Positions 8,021 to 17,293 of a stretch of 64,000 nucleotides of DNA are shown here, in pieces. Position 1 is the first letter of the stretch. The number at the start of each line of letters is the position of its first letter. Location: the NCBI RefSeq assembly GCF_001719045.1, contig NZ_CP015423.1:310001-374000 (forward strand). The letters are read 5' to 3'. Below the pieces are notes generated by a model, which was given only the letters and a program-made list of their open reading frames with translations, did not search any database and was not told where the DNA came from. Source of the DNA: Paenibacillus polymyxa (lineage in GTDB: Bacteria > Bacillota > Bacilli > Paenibacillales > Paenibacillaceae). A program made the translations under genes and the position numbers.

Positions 8021-10840
8021 CTACAGGCCATTGGCCTTGTTTTTAAGATCATTTAACAGCTGCATTGCCTGTAAAGGAGTCATATTCATGACATCAGCAT
8101 TTTTCACCTTGCGCAAAATTTGGCGCACAATCGGATTAGTCTCTACTGTCTCTGCATGGGGCTTGGAGGCGGCAAGCTCCTGCTCTCCGAAAATGGACAG
8201 CTGTACCACTTCGGTTGCTCCTTGCTCCAACCTGCTGGAATCCTCCACAGTCTGTAGAGTATCTTCTTTTACCAGGGTGGCCTGCTGTGATAAAGACTGA
8301 GTTGATGATGCAGTTTCTCCGCTTTCTCGCAATGTCTGGCCTGAATTATATTCGGTCAAAGAAGAAATATCTTCCGTCTCTGAAACTGTACGAAGATCAG
8401 TCCCTTCCTTCCCTCCTACTACTATCTCGGTACCTGCCGTTACTTGAGCTGCTGCCTGTTCAAAACCATTCAGCAGTCCATTCGCTCGCTCAATAATGTT
8501 ATTGGGCAAGCCTGCAAGCCGAGCACAATAAATGCCATAGCTACTGCTAGCCGCTCCCGGTATGAGCTTGCGTAGGAAATTCACCTTGTCGCCGCTTTCC
8601 TGCACGGCCATAGAGTAATTTCGCAGCGAAGACAGGCCTTGCTCCAAATGCGCCAGCTCATGGAAATGCGTGGATACCAGCGCCTTACAGCCGATCGTGT
8701 CATGGACAAATTCGATGACTGCCTGTGCAATTGCCATCCCTTCACTAGTGGACGTACCTCGTCCCAGTTCATCAATAATGATCAAGCTTCGCGGAGTTGC
8801 CTTGTCCGTCATTACTTGGATATCTGCCATTTCGACCATAAACGTACTCTGCCCACCGATGAGATCATCCGCCGCGCCGATCCGTGTAAAAATGCGATCC
8901 AGCATCGGCACCTTGGCACGTGCAGCTGGGACAAAGCAGCCAATTTGAGCCATAATTGCAATAAGCGCAACCTGACGCATATACGTACTTTTCCCAGCCA
9001 TGTTCGGCCCGGTGATAAGTAGAATATGCGCATCGCCTTCCTCCAACACCGTGCTGTTGGCGATAAAACCGCCATCTTTCATTACGGCTTCCACCACGGG
9101 ATGGCGTCCCTGCTCCACTACGAAATCATATCCTGTAGTCAGCTCAGGTTTCACGAATCCCCGTTCCGCACTAACCGATGCCAGCGACTGATACACATCA
9201 ATTTCAGCCACTTGCTCTGCCAGCTTTTGCAAACGTGGAATTTCAGCGTTCAGTTTACTGCGAAGCTCGGAGAAAAGCGTGTACTCCAGATCAACCATTT
9301 TATCCTCGGCTTCCAGAATTAGAGATTCCTTTTCCTTCAACTCAGGTGTGATATACCGTTCCGCATTCGCCAACGTCTGTTTGCGTTCATATCGACCTTC
9401 TGGTAATGAAGCCAAATTGGATTTGGTCACCTCGATATAATAACCAAATACTTTGTTGTATCCAATTTTAAGTGACCGAATGCCGGTTGCTGCACGTTCC
9501 TTGGCCTCTAGCTCAGCGATCCAACGCTTACCGTTCACACTCGCCTCGCGCAGTTCGTCCAGACGCTGATGGTAGCCTTCCTTAATAAGACCTCCATCCC
9601 TTACGGAAATTGGCGGTTCATCCGCCACCGCTTCCTCAATCAACGCACACAGGTCTGTACAGCTATCCAGCGTTTGTGCAATCCGTCTCAGCGTCTTCGA
9701 AGGAGATCCAGCACACAGCTCGCGTAAAGAAGGAATTTGGGCCAGCGACAGCTTGAGGGCGATCAGATCACGTGCATTAGCACTACCAAAGGCGATCCGC
9801 CCAACTAGACGCTCCAGATCGTAAATCTCTTTAAGCTGAGCACGTACATCCTCTCGGAAAATAAACTGGTGGTATAGCTTGTCCACCGCCTCCAAGCGTT
9901 CCTCAATAAGACTGCTGCTCAACAGTGGCTTGTCAATCCAACGACGCAACAGACGGGCTCCCATGGAAGTCTCTGTGCGGTCCAACAGCCACAGCAGCGA
10001 GCCTTTCTTGGAGCGTTCCCGTACCGTCTCCACCAGTTCCAGATTCCTGCGGGTAAATGGATCCAGAATCATAAAATGGTTTGGCTCATATACCGAGATT
10101 TGGGTCAATTGGCCTAACGATCTTTTTTGCGTTTCATTCAAATAGGAAATCAAGCGCGATACGCACCGTCTGCGTTCCTCCGTAAGCCTTGCCCACGTGG
10201 CTTCCCCAAATTGATCCCGAACCAGATCATCCTTGGATTTGTCCCAGGCCGTATACACAACACGCCGTCCAACGGGGGACATACGGGATGTCACAAAATC
10301 CAGCAGATGACCATCTCCCAACATTTCGGAAGGCTCATAAATGTTAATTTCATCTAGTAGCCATTCTTTCGAATCAGGCACAGAGGTCACATACAATTCA
10401 CCTGTTGACAAGTCACACGCCGCAAGCGCCAGCATCCCGTCCGTCTCTGTGACACATACCATGTAGTTGTTGGATTTGTCACCCAGCACCTTGCCTTCCA
10501 TTACCGTTCCCGGGGTCACAACGCGGACAATATCCCGCCGCACCATCCCCTTCGTAGCTGAGGCTTCCTCCATTTGCTCACAGATGGCCACCTTATAACC
10601 CTTCTCAATGAGACGCTGTATGTAATTTTCAGCTGAATGATAAGGCACGCCGCACATCGGAATTTTTTCCGTGGCGCCACCCTCACGACCCGTAAGTGTA
10701 ATTTCCAGCTCCTTGGATGCAAGAATTGCATCATCGAAAAACATCTCGTAAAAATCTCCCAGACGGAAAAACAAAAATGCATCTTTAGCCTGCTCTTTTA
10801 TGGATAAATACTGCTCAATCATCGGTGTATATTTGGACAT
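8021..10840 (-). CDS. mutS: DNA mismatch repair protein MutS
   Basis: Recognises mismatches and recruits MutL. The mismatch-reading motif GDFYEMF lies near the N-terminus, Walker A GPNMAGKST near residue 610 and Walker B IIIDELGRGTS near 685. After the ATPase a Ser/Thr/Glu-rich segment of about 90 residues leads to QLSIF, which looks like the beta-clamp binding motif (QLSFF in B. subtilis), and then the C-terminal dimerisation helix. The frame opens at 10966, but the family starts MSKYTPMI, so the ATG at 10840 is preferred; a GGGGG site lies about 12 bases upstream. The 939-residue length is above the usual 850-870 because of the insert. Confidence 0.96.
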   Translation of the reverse strand: MSKYTPMIEQYLSIKEQAKDAFLFFRLGDFYEMFFDDAILASKELEITLTGREGGATEKIPMCGVPYHSAENYIQRLIEKGYKVAICEQMEEASATKGMVRRDIVRVVTPGTVMEGKVLGDKSNNYMVCVTETDGMLALAACDLSTGELYVTSVPDSKEWLLDEINIYEPSEMLGDGHLLDFVTSRMSPVGRRVVYTAWDKSKDDLVRDQFGEATWARLTEERRRCVSRLISYLNETQKRSLGQLTQISVYEPNHFMILDPFTRRNLELVETVRERSKKGSLLWLLDRTETSMGARLLRRWIDKPLLSSSLIEERLEAVDKLYHQFIFREDVRAQLKEIYDLERLVGRIAFGSANARDLIALKLSLAQIPSLRELCAGSPSKTLRRIAQTLDSCTDLCALIEEAVADEPPISVRDGGLIKEGYHQRLDELREASVNGKRWIAELEAKERAATGIRSLKIGYNKVFGYYIEVTKSNLASLPEGRYERKQTLANAERYITPELKEKESLILEAEDKMVDLEYTLFSELRSKLNAEIPRLQKLAEQVAEIDVYQSLASVSAERGFVKPELTTGYDFVVEQGRHPVVEAVMKDGGFIANSTVLEEGDAHILLITGPNMAGKSTYMRQVALIAIMAQIGCFVPAARAKVPMLDRIFTRIGAADDLIGGQSTFMVEMADIQVMTDKATPRSLIIIDELGRGTSTSEGMAIAQAVIEFVHDTIGCKALVSTHFHELAHLEQGLSSLRNYSMAVQESGDKVNFLRKLIPGAASSSYGIYCARLAGLPNNIIERANGLLNGFEQAAAQVTAGTEIVVGGKEGTDLRTVSETEDISSLTEYNSGQTLRESGETASSTQSLSQQATLVKEDTLQTVEDSSRLEQGATEVVQLSIFGEQELAASKPHAETVETNPIVRQILRKVKNADVMNMTPLQAMQLLNDLKNKANGL

Positions 10841-10950
10841 ACCGTTCACTAACCCCCACACTTTGTTCCGTTTAAACTTATAATTATCTCTCATTATATC
10901 AAAAATGACAGTCGATAACATGAAACCGTTCCTGGTGTCGACACTTGATT

Positions 10951-12183
10951 TTACGTAAGCTTCCAATATGGGCGCAAATCCCTTGATTCATCCCACTGTT
11001 TCCCCTTGCGGAGGCTGTCCAGCAATGGCGCTACATAAGCTTCATATTGCGAGTATATTTCCAGTGAAACCATATCCAAAATAAGAGGTTCCATATACTC
11101 CTTAAGCACAGATTGATTTCCTTCATAAAAGGCTCTGTGAGCCTCCTCCTGACCCAGCGGCCTACGTTGCAAACGCGGATATTGAGAAGCAATGAGAAAC
11201 GCCATTCCAATCACACCTTTCGCCAGCTGTGGCGAAATAAGAAAACTGGGCAGTGTACGATATTCAAAGCCTCCATACGACTGACGGCGAAAATCACCCA
11301 AATTGCCATAATGCGGTCTGCGCCGGGCCGCACGCTTGTCTTCCAGTAGCGCCAAAGGCAGTGCCAAATAGTTATCCAGTGCCCGGAGCAAGGCACCGTT
11401 TAGCGAAACCCCGCTGAAGTGCAGGTGTCCGCCCAGCGGAAAACCCGGTTGCGGCATCCCCCCCGCCTGCCAGATGAGTGTGCGGTCAGCAATGCGCCGG
11501 GCTGCGGTTGCAAAAGCTTGACGCAGATGCTTAAGCAGATGGGCCGGATCTCCACTTGGCGCAGGACGAAGCTCAGCGACTGGATACAGTGTTCGTCCCC
11601 GGCGGGTAACAGCATCGCAGCCGGCTATGCCGAGACGACCCAAATATCTTGATGCCGGAACGACCCGTCCCTCTGGCATACGAACCAGCACAAATTCAGG
11701 GTCCATTCCGATGAGTAGTCGATCTCTCCCTCGTTCCGCTGAAAGATTCTCACCCTCAATATCCCCTTCGCGCGCAGCAATTTCATATAGCGTGGCCAAA
11801 CGTCTATCGTTCAGCCATGGCTGTGCCGAGACTTCGCGCACCTGGCAGCTGCGCTCCCCCAGCGGCGTCAGTACCACCTCACCACTGTCCAAACCCAGTG
11901 TGTACAACGCACGTACAGCCAGCCGCTCCATCCGGACATAGAGCGGTGAATGTTGATCCAGCTCAGATAGATCGTGTGCGCGGACTTTGGAAGGTCCCTC
12001 GATGGCACGTCTACGAATTTCCAACACTCGCAGTTGATGGATTTGCACCGCGTAGCCTATCGCAAAATCTGCAAGGCTGCTATCCATCCACTGCACCGCT
12101 ATGCCTGAACGCTCCAGTCTACGTTTTTTTTCATCATTGGACATCTGTCTGAAGCGTATGAGCGCCTGTCCCGGCTGCTGCAT
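10951..12183 (-). CDS. Putative amidoligase (COOH-NH2 ligase type 2)
   Basis: Looks like an ATP-dependent carboxylate-amine ligase of the glutamine-synthetase/GCS fold, the family named after phage phiEco32-like ligases (PF14395). Visible hallmarks are GMDPEFVL (159-166), AELRPAPS (203-210), GGHLHFSG (251-258) and YGGFEYRTLPSFL (303-315), consistent with metal- and ATP-binding acidic and histidine residues. The first 110 residues are not recognised. A GGGGGG site precedes the ATG. It lies between the cotE terminator and mutS, so it may be expressed by read-through or its own weak promoter. Substrate unknown; a spore-related peptide or coat cross-link is only a guess from the cotE neighbour. 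Confidence 0.75.
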   Translation of the reverse strand: MQQPGQALIRFRQMSNDEKKRRLERSGIAVQWMDSSLADFAIGYAVQIHQLRVLEIRRRAIEGPSKVRAHDLSELDQHSPLYVRMERLAVRALYTLGLDSGEVVLTPLGERSCQVREVSAQPWLNDRRLATLYEIAAREGDIEGENLSAERGRDRLLIGMDPEFVLVRMPEGRVVPASRYLGRLGIAGCDAVTRRGRTLYPVAELRPAPSGDPAHLLKHLRQAFATAARRIADRTLIWQAGGMPQPGFPLGGHLHFSGVSLNGALLRALDNYLALPLALLEDKRAARRRPHYGNLGDFRRQSYGGFEYRTLPSFLISPQLAKGVIGMAFLIASQYPRLQRRPLGQEEAHRAFYEGNQSVLKEYMEPLILDMVSLEIYSQYEAYVAPLLDSLRKGKQWDESRDLRPYWKLT

Positions 12184-12228
12184 CGTATTCCCCCCTACGG
12201 ACTACGTACGGATTTCAACCCACAACAA

Positions 12229-12296
12229 CAAAAAAGGAGGGCCTTTGCCCCCTGCGCAGAATCAGCCGGCGCAAAGAGTAAAGCGGCCCTCTTTTT
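12229..12296 (-). terminator. Terminator after cotE
   Basis: Outer arms AGAGGGCC and GGCCCTCC plus an inner CTTTGC/GCAAAG pairing form an extended stem. A T-run follows on the minus strand and a second run of five T on the plus strand, so it may work in both directions. Confidence 0.7.
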
Positions 12297-12307
12297 GGTT
12301 ACTTCTG

Positions 12308-12865
12308 TCAGAGCTCGTCGTCAATGAGGTCGGGGTCGAGCTCCTCATAGTCCCCCTCTTCCGCTCCAAAATCAAAGTCTTTTTCAAAATCATCGCTGCT
12401 ACCATTCGGGAATACTTCTACAACAATCTTCGTTTCCGCCACCAGCTCCACCGCAAATTCCCGCTCGACCCGGATCATTACGCTGCCACCTCCAGAAGAC
12501 ACACTGGCCTCGACACAACTCGGCTCCTGTGTAGCTTCGGCGGATACTTCCACTGTAGACGCCCGGTGCTTCGGATCAAGATACGAGAGCGGCACATTTT
12601 CTACGTACGACACCGTTTCCTTGGCCACATCGGTCTGCGAGTTTTTATCGTATGAGTACCAAATATTGATATCATACGTCCCGACGACCTCAATGCCGTC
12701 CCCCGCCGCCACAGCTTCATACTGGTGGTTAATAATCCATGCCCCTAAAATGCTCGTTGGATTATTCGGCGGAGTTACGGTATGGGTTACGGTAGAGAAT
12801 CTGCGACCTTTACCACAGATCGCTTTGGTAATAATCTCTCTACGATTTTTATGACTTAATGCCAT
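12308..12865 (-). CDS. cotE: Outer spore coat morphogenetic protein CotE
   Basis: Directs assembly of the outer spore coat in the mother cell during sporulation. The 185-residue protein has the conserved N-terminal block (NRREIITKAICGKGRRF, then SILGAWIINHQYEA and YDINIWYSYD) and a strongly acidic C-terminus (DDFEKDFDF and EELDPDLIDDEL) that interacts with other coat proteins in the family. The ATG at 12865 has AGGAGGT 7 bases upstream; the frame opens 21 bases earlier. It is a single-gene unit ended by a strong terminator. Its place upstream of mutS is shared with Bacillus. Confidence 0.95.
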   Translation of the reverse strand: MALSHKNRREIITKAICGKGRRFSTVTHTVTPPNNPTSILGAWIINHQYEAVAAGDGIEVVGTYDINIWYSYDKNSQTDVAKETVSYVENVPLSYLDPKHRASTVEVSAEATQEPSCVEASVSSGGGSVMIRVEREFAVELVAETKIVVEVFPNGSSDDFEKDFDFGAEEGDYEELDPDLIDDEL

Positions 12866-12900
12866 TCTTGAACCTCCTCCATACAATCAATCATTCCATA

Positions 12901-12929
12901 CATATGTATGCAGGTTGTGGGCGAATGTT
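12901..12929 (-). promoter_or_regulatory. Possible sporulation promoter of cotE
   Basis: On the minus strand CATACATA resembles a sigma-E -10 element (CATACANT) with AACATT 13 bases upstream. Expected for cotE, which is sigma-E/sigma-K controlled in Bacillus, but the match is imperfect. Confidence 0.3.
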
Positions 12930-12991
12930 GAGTGAATAGGCGAAAAGGAAAAAATATTATTTGTATAAGCATATGCCGCGATGGCTTGAAC

Positions 12992-13888
12992 TCATGCACG
13001 CCAATGTGTTACATGCTGCTCAACGATCTGTAAAAATTCGCTAAGAGCCGGAGATTTCCACTTTTTCGTGTGATAAGCGACCTGAGTAGCCACCTGCTGT
13101 TCACTGTCATCCCAGGCTAAACGCGCCATTTTACCTTCTCGCAGCTCATTTTGTACCGTTACCAGCGGAAGCAGCGCTATACCCAATCCAGCCATGACAC
13201 ACTGCTTGATGGCTTCAATACTCCAAAATTCTAGGCTAGGGTCTGAAAAAATTCCGTGTTTATTCAAATACTGCTCAAAAAGGATACGGTACGTACATCC
13301 TGCCTCCGTATGCAAAATGGTTTCGTCCTTCAAGTCGGCAGGCTCTACCCGGCTATAGGTAACCAGCGAATGCATAAGTGGCGCTACCAAGGCCATCGGC
13401 TCGTGAATAAGCGTGGTGACATTCAATTCTCTATCCTCCGTCTCAGGCTGAAGCAAAAAAGCCAAATCCAGCTCACCAGAACGGATCAAATCGCGTAATT
13501 CCCAGCATTCGCCGGGTTTAAGGACAATTTTAACCTTCGGATACCGTTCCCTGTATTCACGGATTAGACTCGGTAGACGAAAAGCGGCCAGAGACTCTGG
13601 TGCTCCTATTTTCAGCGTGCCCGCCAATTCTGTTTCTGAACGAAGTGCATCCTTAGCCATAGCATGCATCTTGGAAATTTCCTGCGCATAGGGCAGCAGA
13701 CGTCGTCCGGCATCCGTCAGCATGATTTTTTTGCCAATGCGATCAAAAAGCGGCGTACCCAACTCTGTCTCTAGCGCTTGAATTTGAGCAGTGATACTCG
13801 ACTGTGCATAATCCAGTATACGCGCTGCTCGCGTAAAACTGCCTGCCTCAACTACATTTAAAAAGGTAAACAAATGCCGCGATTCCAT
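12992..13888 (-). CDS. LysR-family transcriptional regulator
   Basis: DNA-binding regulator with an N-terminal winged helix-turn-helix (HLFTFLNVVEAGSFTRAA, then QSSITAQIQALE and LGTPLFDR) and a C-terminal ligand-binding domain of the periplasmic-binding-protein type (from about residue 90). The long frame opens at 14005, overlapping the divergent gene, but AAGGAG lies 6 bases before the ATG at 13888 and the LysR fold starts there, giving 298 residues. It is transcribed divergently from the amino-acid exporter at 14004, the classical LysR arrangement, so it probably controls that gene and itself. The effector is unknown, perhaps an amino acid. Confidence 0.92.
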   Translation of the reverse strand: MESRHLFTFLNVVEAGSFTRAARILDYAQSSITAQIQALETELGTPLFDRIGKKIMLTDAGRRLLPYAQEISKMHAMAKDALRSETELAGTLKIGAPESLAAFRLPSLIREYRERYPKVKIVLKPGECWELRDLIRSGELDLAFLLQPETEDRELNVTTLIHEPMALVAPLMHSLVTYSRVEPADLKDETILHTEAGCTYRILFEQYLNKHGIFSDPSLEFWSIEAIKQCVMAGLGIALLPLVTVQNELREGKMARLAWDDSEQQVATQVAYHTKKWKSPALSEFLQIVEQHVTHWRA

Positions 13889-13902
13889 AATCCGCTCCTT
13901 CA

Positions 13903-13948
13903 ATCGGTTTTTCCGATGCAAGCAATCGTTATATTCCGTTTTTCCGAT
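13903..13948. promoter_or_regulatory. Candidate LysR operator sites
   Basis: A perfect interrupted palindrome, ATCGG-TTTTT-CCGAT (13903-13917), and a second copy of its right part, CCGTTTTTCCGAT (13936-13948), lie 31 bases apart, three helical turns, inside the 115-base divergent promoter region. LysR proteins bind such dyads as tetramers. Confidence 0.5.
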
Positions 13949-14003
13949 AGATTGATTATCTGATAAGCTGGAGAAAATAACAAGAGAAAGAAGGCTTTTC
14001 TGC

Positions 14004-15320
14004 ATGACAAATGAAAGTAAACTTCAATCCACCATTGGTCTTCCACAGGCCATTGCTCTCTATATCGGAGCTGTACTGGGTTCGGGGATATTGATTGTGC
14101 CTGGTCTTGCTGCCCAAATGGCGGGGCCGGCATCGCTGCTGGCATGGGGTTTTATGACCCTGCTCATCCTGCCAATGGCACTTTCCATGGGGCTTCTATC
14201 TGCCAAATTCCCGAATGCGGGAGGGGTATCGCACTTTGTCACGTTGGCCTTTTCCCCACGTGCCGGTGCTTATATCGGGTGGTTTTTTCTCATGTCGGTT
14301 CCGATCGGAGCACCTGTTGCCGCACTCACTGGAGCCGGCTATATGACCGCAGCCATGGGCTGGGGAGAGGAAAGCCGCATAATGTTAGCCGCTGCTATGC
14401 TGGCGGTGGGCCTGATCATCAACTGGATCGGCATGAAGGTCGCGGGACGTATTCAGATCGCAGTCGTCATAGCTATCGTTGCCGTCCTTATATTCGCCAT
14501 TGCCGCAGCACTTCCTCAGATGAAAACAGTCCACTTCACCCCGTTTGTTCCACATGGCTGGCTCTCCATCGGTCAAGCGGCTGCGATTCTGTTTTGGTGC
14601 TTTATCGGCTGGGAGGCCGTGTCCCATATGTCAGAGGAATTCACCAATCCCCAGCGGGCGGCCGTTAGAGGTGTGACCATTGCAGCCGTCATTGTCGGTT
14701 TGCTTTATTTCTTAACTGCGCTGGCTACTGTGGGCACACAAAGTTACCTTGCGGGGGATTCGGATGCTTCACTCGTATGGGTGATTAGTCGAGCTATAGG
14801 GCCGTGGGGCGCGATAATTGCTGGCTTGACGGGTATCTTTATTTGTACCGCTACTATTATTGCTTATGTTGGTGCCGCTTCACGTGTCGCTTATGCTTTA
14901 TCGCGGCAAGGACAGGCCTTTCGCTGGATGGGCAGGTTATCGCAACGTTTCCATACCCCTATCGGAGGCATTGCTTTTCTTAGCGTGTGCTTTGTGATCA
15001 TTATGGTGTTGTACGGTAGTGGTGCTGTTTCACTCACTAACCTGATTCAATTCCCGAACGCCACCTTTATTCTGACCTATCTCGGCGGATGTGCAGCAGG
15101 AATTAAGCTTCTACGTGGTAGTCGCTGGGGCGTAGCCATTAGCTGGATATCGTTCATTTCTACGGCGATCGTTTTCCCCTTTGTCGGATGGGCTATGCTG
15201 TACCCTTGCCTGATCACCGCTGTCTTATGGATCACAGACCGAATTCGGCACAAACGGACTTTGAATCTTCCGACTTCTACCATTACTGAACAGGAAAAGG
15301 CTACTGTCCGTCATGGATAG
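14004..15320 (+). CDS. APC-family amino-acid transporter, YjeH-like exporter
   Basis: Integral membrane transporter of the amino acid-polyamine-organocation superfamily with about 12 membrane segments. The opening (GLPQAIALYIGAVLGSGI, then VPGLAA, FPNAGGVSHFV and IGWFFLMSVPIGAP) closely follows E. coli YjeH, an exporter of methionine and branched-chain amino acids; that specificity is inferred. An AAGAAGG site lies 9 bases before the ATG. It diverges from the LysR gene and is ended by a hairpin shared with the convergent gene. At 438 residues it has the normal length for YjeH-type proteins. Confidence 0.85.
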   Translation: MTNESKLQSTIGLPQAIALYIGAVLGSGILIVPGLAAQMAGPASLLAWGFMTLLILPMALSMGLLSAKFPNAGGVSHFVTLAFSPRAGAYIGWFFLMSVPIGAPVAALTGAGYMTAAMGWGEESRIMLAAAMLAVGLIINWIGMKVAGRIQIAVVIAIVAVLIFAIAAALPQMKTVHFTPFVPHGWLSIGQAAAILFWCFIGWEAVSHMSEEFTNPQRAAVRGVTIAAVIVGLLYFLTALATVGTQSYLAGDSDASLVWVISRAIGPWGAIIAGLTGIFICTATIIAYVGAASRVAYALSRQGQAFRWMGRLSQRFHTPIGGIAFLSVCFVIIMVLYGSGAVSLTNLIQFPNATFILTYLGGCAAGIKLLRGSRWGVAISWISFISTAIVFPFVGWAMLYPCLITAVLWITDRIRHKRTLNLPTSTITEQEKATVRHG

Positions 15321-15328
15321 TAGCCGCT

Positions 15329-15377
15329 CAAGGCCTTTACTCTAGTTTTTCACTGGAGTAGGGGCCTTGTCCTTTTT
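15329..15377 (+). terminator. Hairpin between convergent genes
   Basis: AAGGCC-TACTC-AGT pairs with ACT-GAGTA-GGCCTT around a TTTTC loop, followed on the plus strand by CCTTTTT. It overlaps the last codons of the convergent minus-strand gene. Confidence 0.6.
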
Positions 15378-16298
15378 CGCAATTTTCAAATACTGATGAA
15401 GCTCATGTGTGAGCTGCAATAATGCCGAGCGAATCTCAAATTCCTCCCGGGTTGCGGGAAGCTCCATGGCTTTAAATTCTTCACGAACCTGCTCTAGCAG
15501 CTTCTCGGTCTGTCCCGTATAATGTCCAGCCAAAACGTCATTGCTAAGCTGGTCGAACAGCTCGGCCAGAAGCTTGGCCTGCGGCATATGCTGATACATT
15601 TGTGCGATCAACTGCATCATGTTTTGGATCGAATCCAGCTGTTCTTTTCGCATATAAAAATACACATTCCAGCCCTCTTGGGGACGAAGCATCTGATTTT
15701 CCAAGGAACGCCCCGCCTCAGTAACCCCTTTGGCTATCACGCTGTTCGCTTCAATAACTTCCTTGCCATCCCATATGTATGCTGGACTACGCAGCGTATT
15801 GGCCATATTTCTGAATATAACAGAAAATGTCCGATCCACCTCCTGCCGAATTTGCTGCATTGTATTATCAGAACCCGGCATATAGGCTAAATTGACAATC
15901 ATCGCGGAACCCAGTCCAATCACTAGCAGAGCTAGCTGGGTCAGCAGTACCTCCATATCAATCACGCCGCCGCTGAATACGCGAAAAACAACGACCGAAC
16001 CGGTGACGATCCCTTCTTTAAACCCCACCCGTACAATGACTGGAAACGCCGTTAAAATATATAATGCCAGTACCCAATCATGGAATCCGAATACCACAAA
16101 CAAAACACAAGCAAAAAGAAGCCCCACGACGGATGCAAAAAATCTCGCCGAAATGGTACGGAGACTTCTCTTGCGTGTGACATCCACCCCCAAAATCGCT
16201 AAAAGCCCTGCTGAGGTGGCTCCATGAATGCCAAAACCCTCCGCAATAAGTACGGCCATTAATGCGGCAATAGCCGTTTTAATCGTACGAAAGCCCAT
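15342..16298 (-). CDS. Aromatic acid exporter (ArAE) family protein
   Basis: Membrane protein of the FUSC/aromatic acid exporter family, like B. subtilis YqjA. About five or six N-terminal membrane segments occupy residues 5-140 (TIKTAIAALMAVLIAEGFG through ALLVIGLGSAMIVNLAYMPG), followed by a soluble, mostly helical C-terminal half of about 175 residues rich in Gln and Glu. Transport substrate unknown. The AT-rich 150 bases upstream probably contain its promoter. Its end overlaps the terminator hairpin of the convergent APC transporter. Confidence 0.82.
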   Translation of the reverse strand: MGFRTIKTAIAALMAVLIAEGFGIHGATSAGLLAILGVDVTRKRSLRTISARFFASVVGLLFACVLFVVFGFHDWVLALYILTAFPVIVRVGFKEGIVTGSVVVFRVFSGGVIDMEVLLTQLALLVIGLGSAMIVNLAYMPGSDNTMQQIRQEVDRTFSVIFRNMANTLRSPAYIWDGKEVIEANSVIAKGVTEAGRSLENQMLRPQEGWNVYFYMRKEQLDSIQNMMQLIAQMYQHMPQAKLLAELFDQLSNDVLAGHYTGQTEKLLEQVREEFKAMELPATREEFEIRSALLQLTHELHQYLKIAKKDKAPTPVKN

Positions 16299-16451
16299 GA
16301 AAAAATTCTGTCCTCTCTAGATGAAATCTGTTTCAGCATTTTGCACAATTCGAAATTTATGCATAATGCTTATTTTCATAAATTTTAAGTATTTTCATTT
16401 TTCATGGTACTTTATTTTCACGTTTTACACAAATGTTCAGAAATTTTATTA

Positions 16452-17285
16452 TTACCGATGAGGACGATCCGAAAGCAGGCGATGCTCCACATACACGACC
16501 GCCTGATACATCAGTGTAGCTACGACAGCAATGATCAACAAACTGGACATAACCAGCGTGAAATTGAATACCTGAAAACCATAGATAATCAAATAGCCTA
16601 AGCCGTTTTTAGCCACCAGAAATTCACCAACAATCACACCAACCCATGCCATACCGACATTCACTTTCAGCGTAGAGACGATTGCAGGAAAGGATGCAGG
16701 TAAAATCACCTTTTGAAACGTATCACGGCGTGATCCGCCAAACGTGCGAACCACTTTGATCAGATTCGAATCGACTTCCTGAAAGCTGTTGTATACGACT
16801 AGTGTCGTAATGATGACCGTAATGGAGAGGGTTGTCATTAGGATAGCAGTAAATCCCGCCCCAAACATGACGATAAAAATTGGACCTAGCGCCACCTTAG
16901 GCATACTGTTGAACACGACCATATAGGGATCAAGCACCCTCGACAAAAACGGTGACCACCAAATAAGTACAGCCAGCAACGTACCTAACAGTGTACCGAG
17001 TAAAAAACCCGCCATCGTCTCTCCCACGGTGACACCTACATGTCCCCATAATTCACCACTGACCGCATCCTTGCCGATCTGGGTAAAAATTTTGCTCGGA
17101 TAGCTGAATAGTAGTACATCAATCCACTTCAAACGGCCTGCAATTTCCCATAGCACAAACAAAAGCAGTAAAATAGCTGTCTGCACACCTGTCACTAACC
17201 ATCGTTGCGAACGCCTGCTGCGTAAATACGCCTGATGTAGTCCTTGAATCCAACGTTGCTCAAGCTGATCCGCTTCGTCCTTCAT
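16452..17285 (-). CDS. ABC importer permease (SsuC/TauC/YtlD type)
   Basis: Inner-membrane permease of a nitrate/sulfonate/thiamine-precursor-type ABC importer. Six predicted membrane segments; the cytoplasmic EAA loop is visible as VVRTFGGSRRDTFQKVILPA near residues 180-200, followed by MAWVGVIVGEFLVAKNGLGYLI. It starts 8 bases after the ATPase gene with GGAG upstream, so the three genes form one operon. Substrate cannot be read from sequence. Confidence 0.9.
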   Translation of the reverse strand: MKDEADQLEQRWIQGLHQAYLRSRRSQRWLVTGVQTAILLLLFVLWEIAGRLKWIDVLLFSYPSKIFTQIGKDAVSGELWGHVGVTVGETMAGFLLGTLLGTLLAVLIWWSPFLSRVLDPYMVVFNSMPKVALGPIFIVMFGAGFTAILMTTLSITVIITTLVVYNSFQEVDSNLIKVVRTFGGSRRDTFQKVILPASFPAIVSTLKVNVGMAWVGVIVGEFLVAKNGLGYLIIYGFQVFNFTLVMSSLLIIAVVATLMYQAVVYVEHRLLSDRPHR

Positions 17286-17293
17286 ACGTTAAC

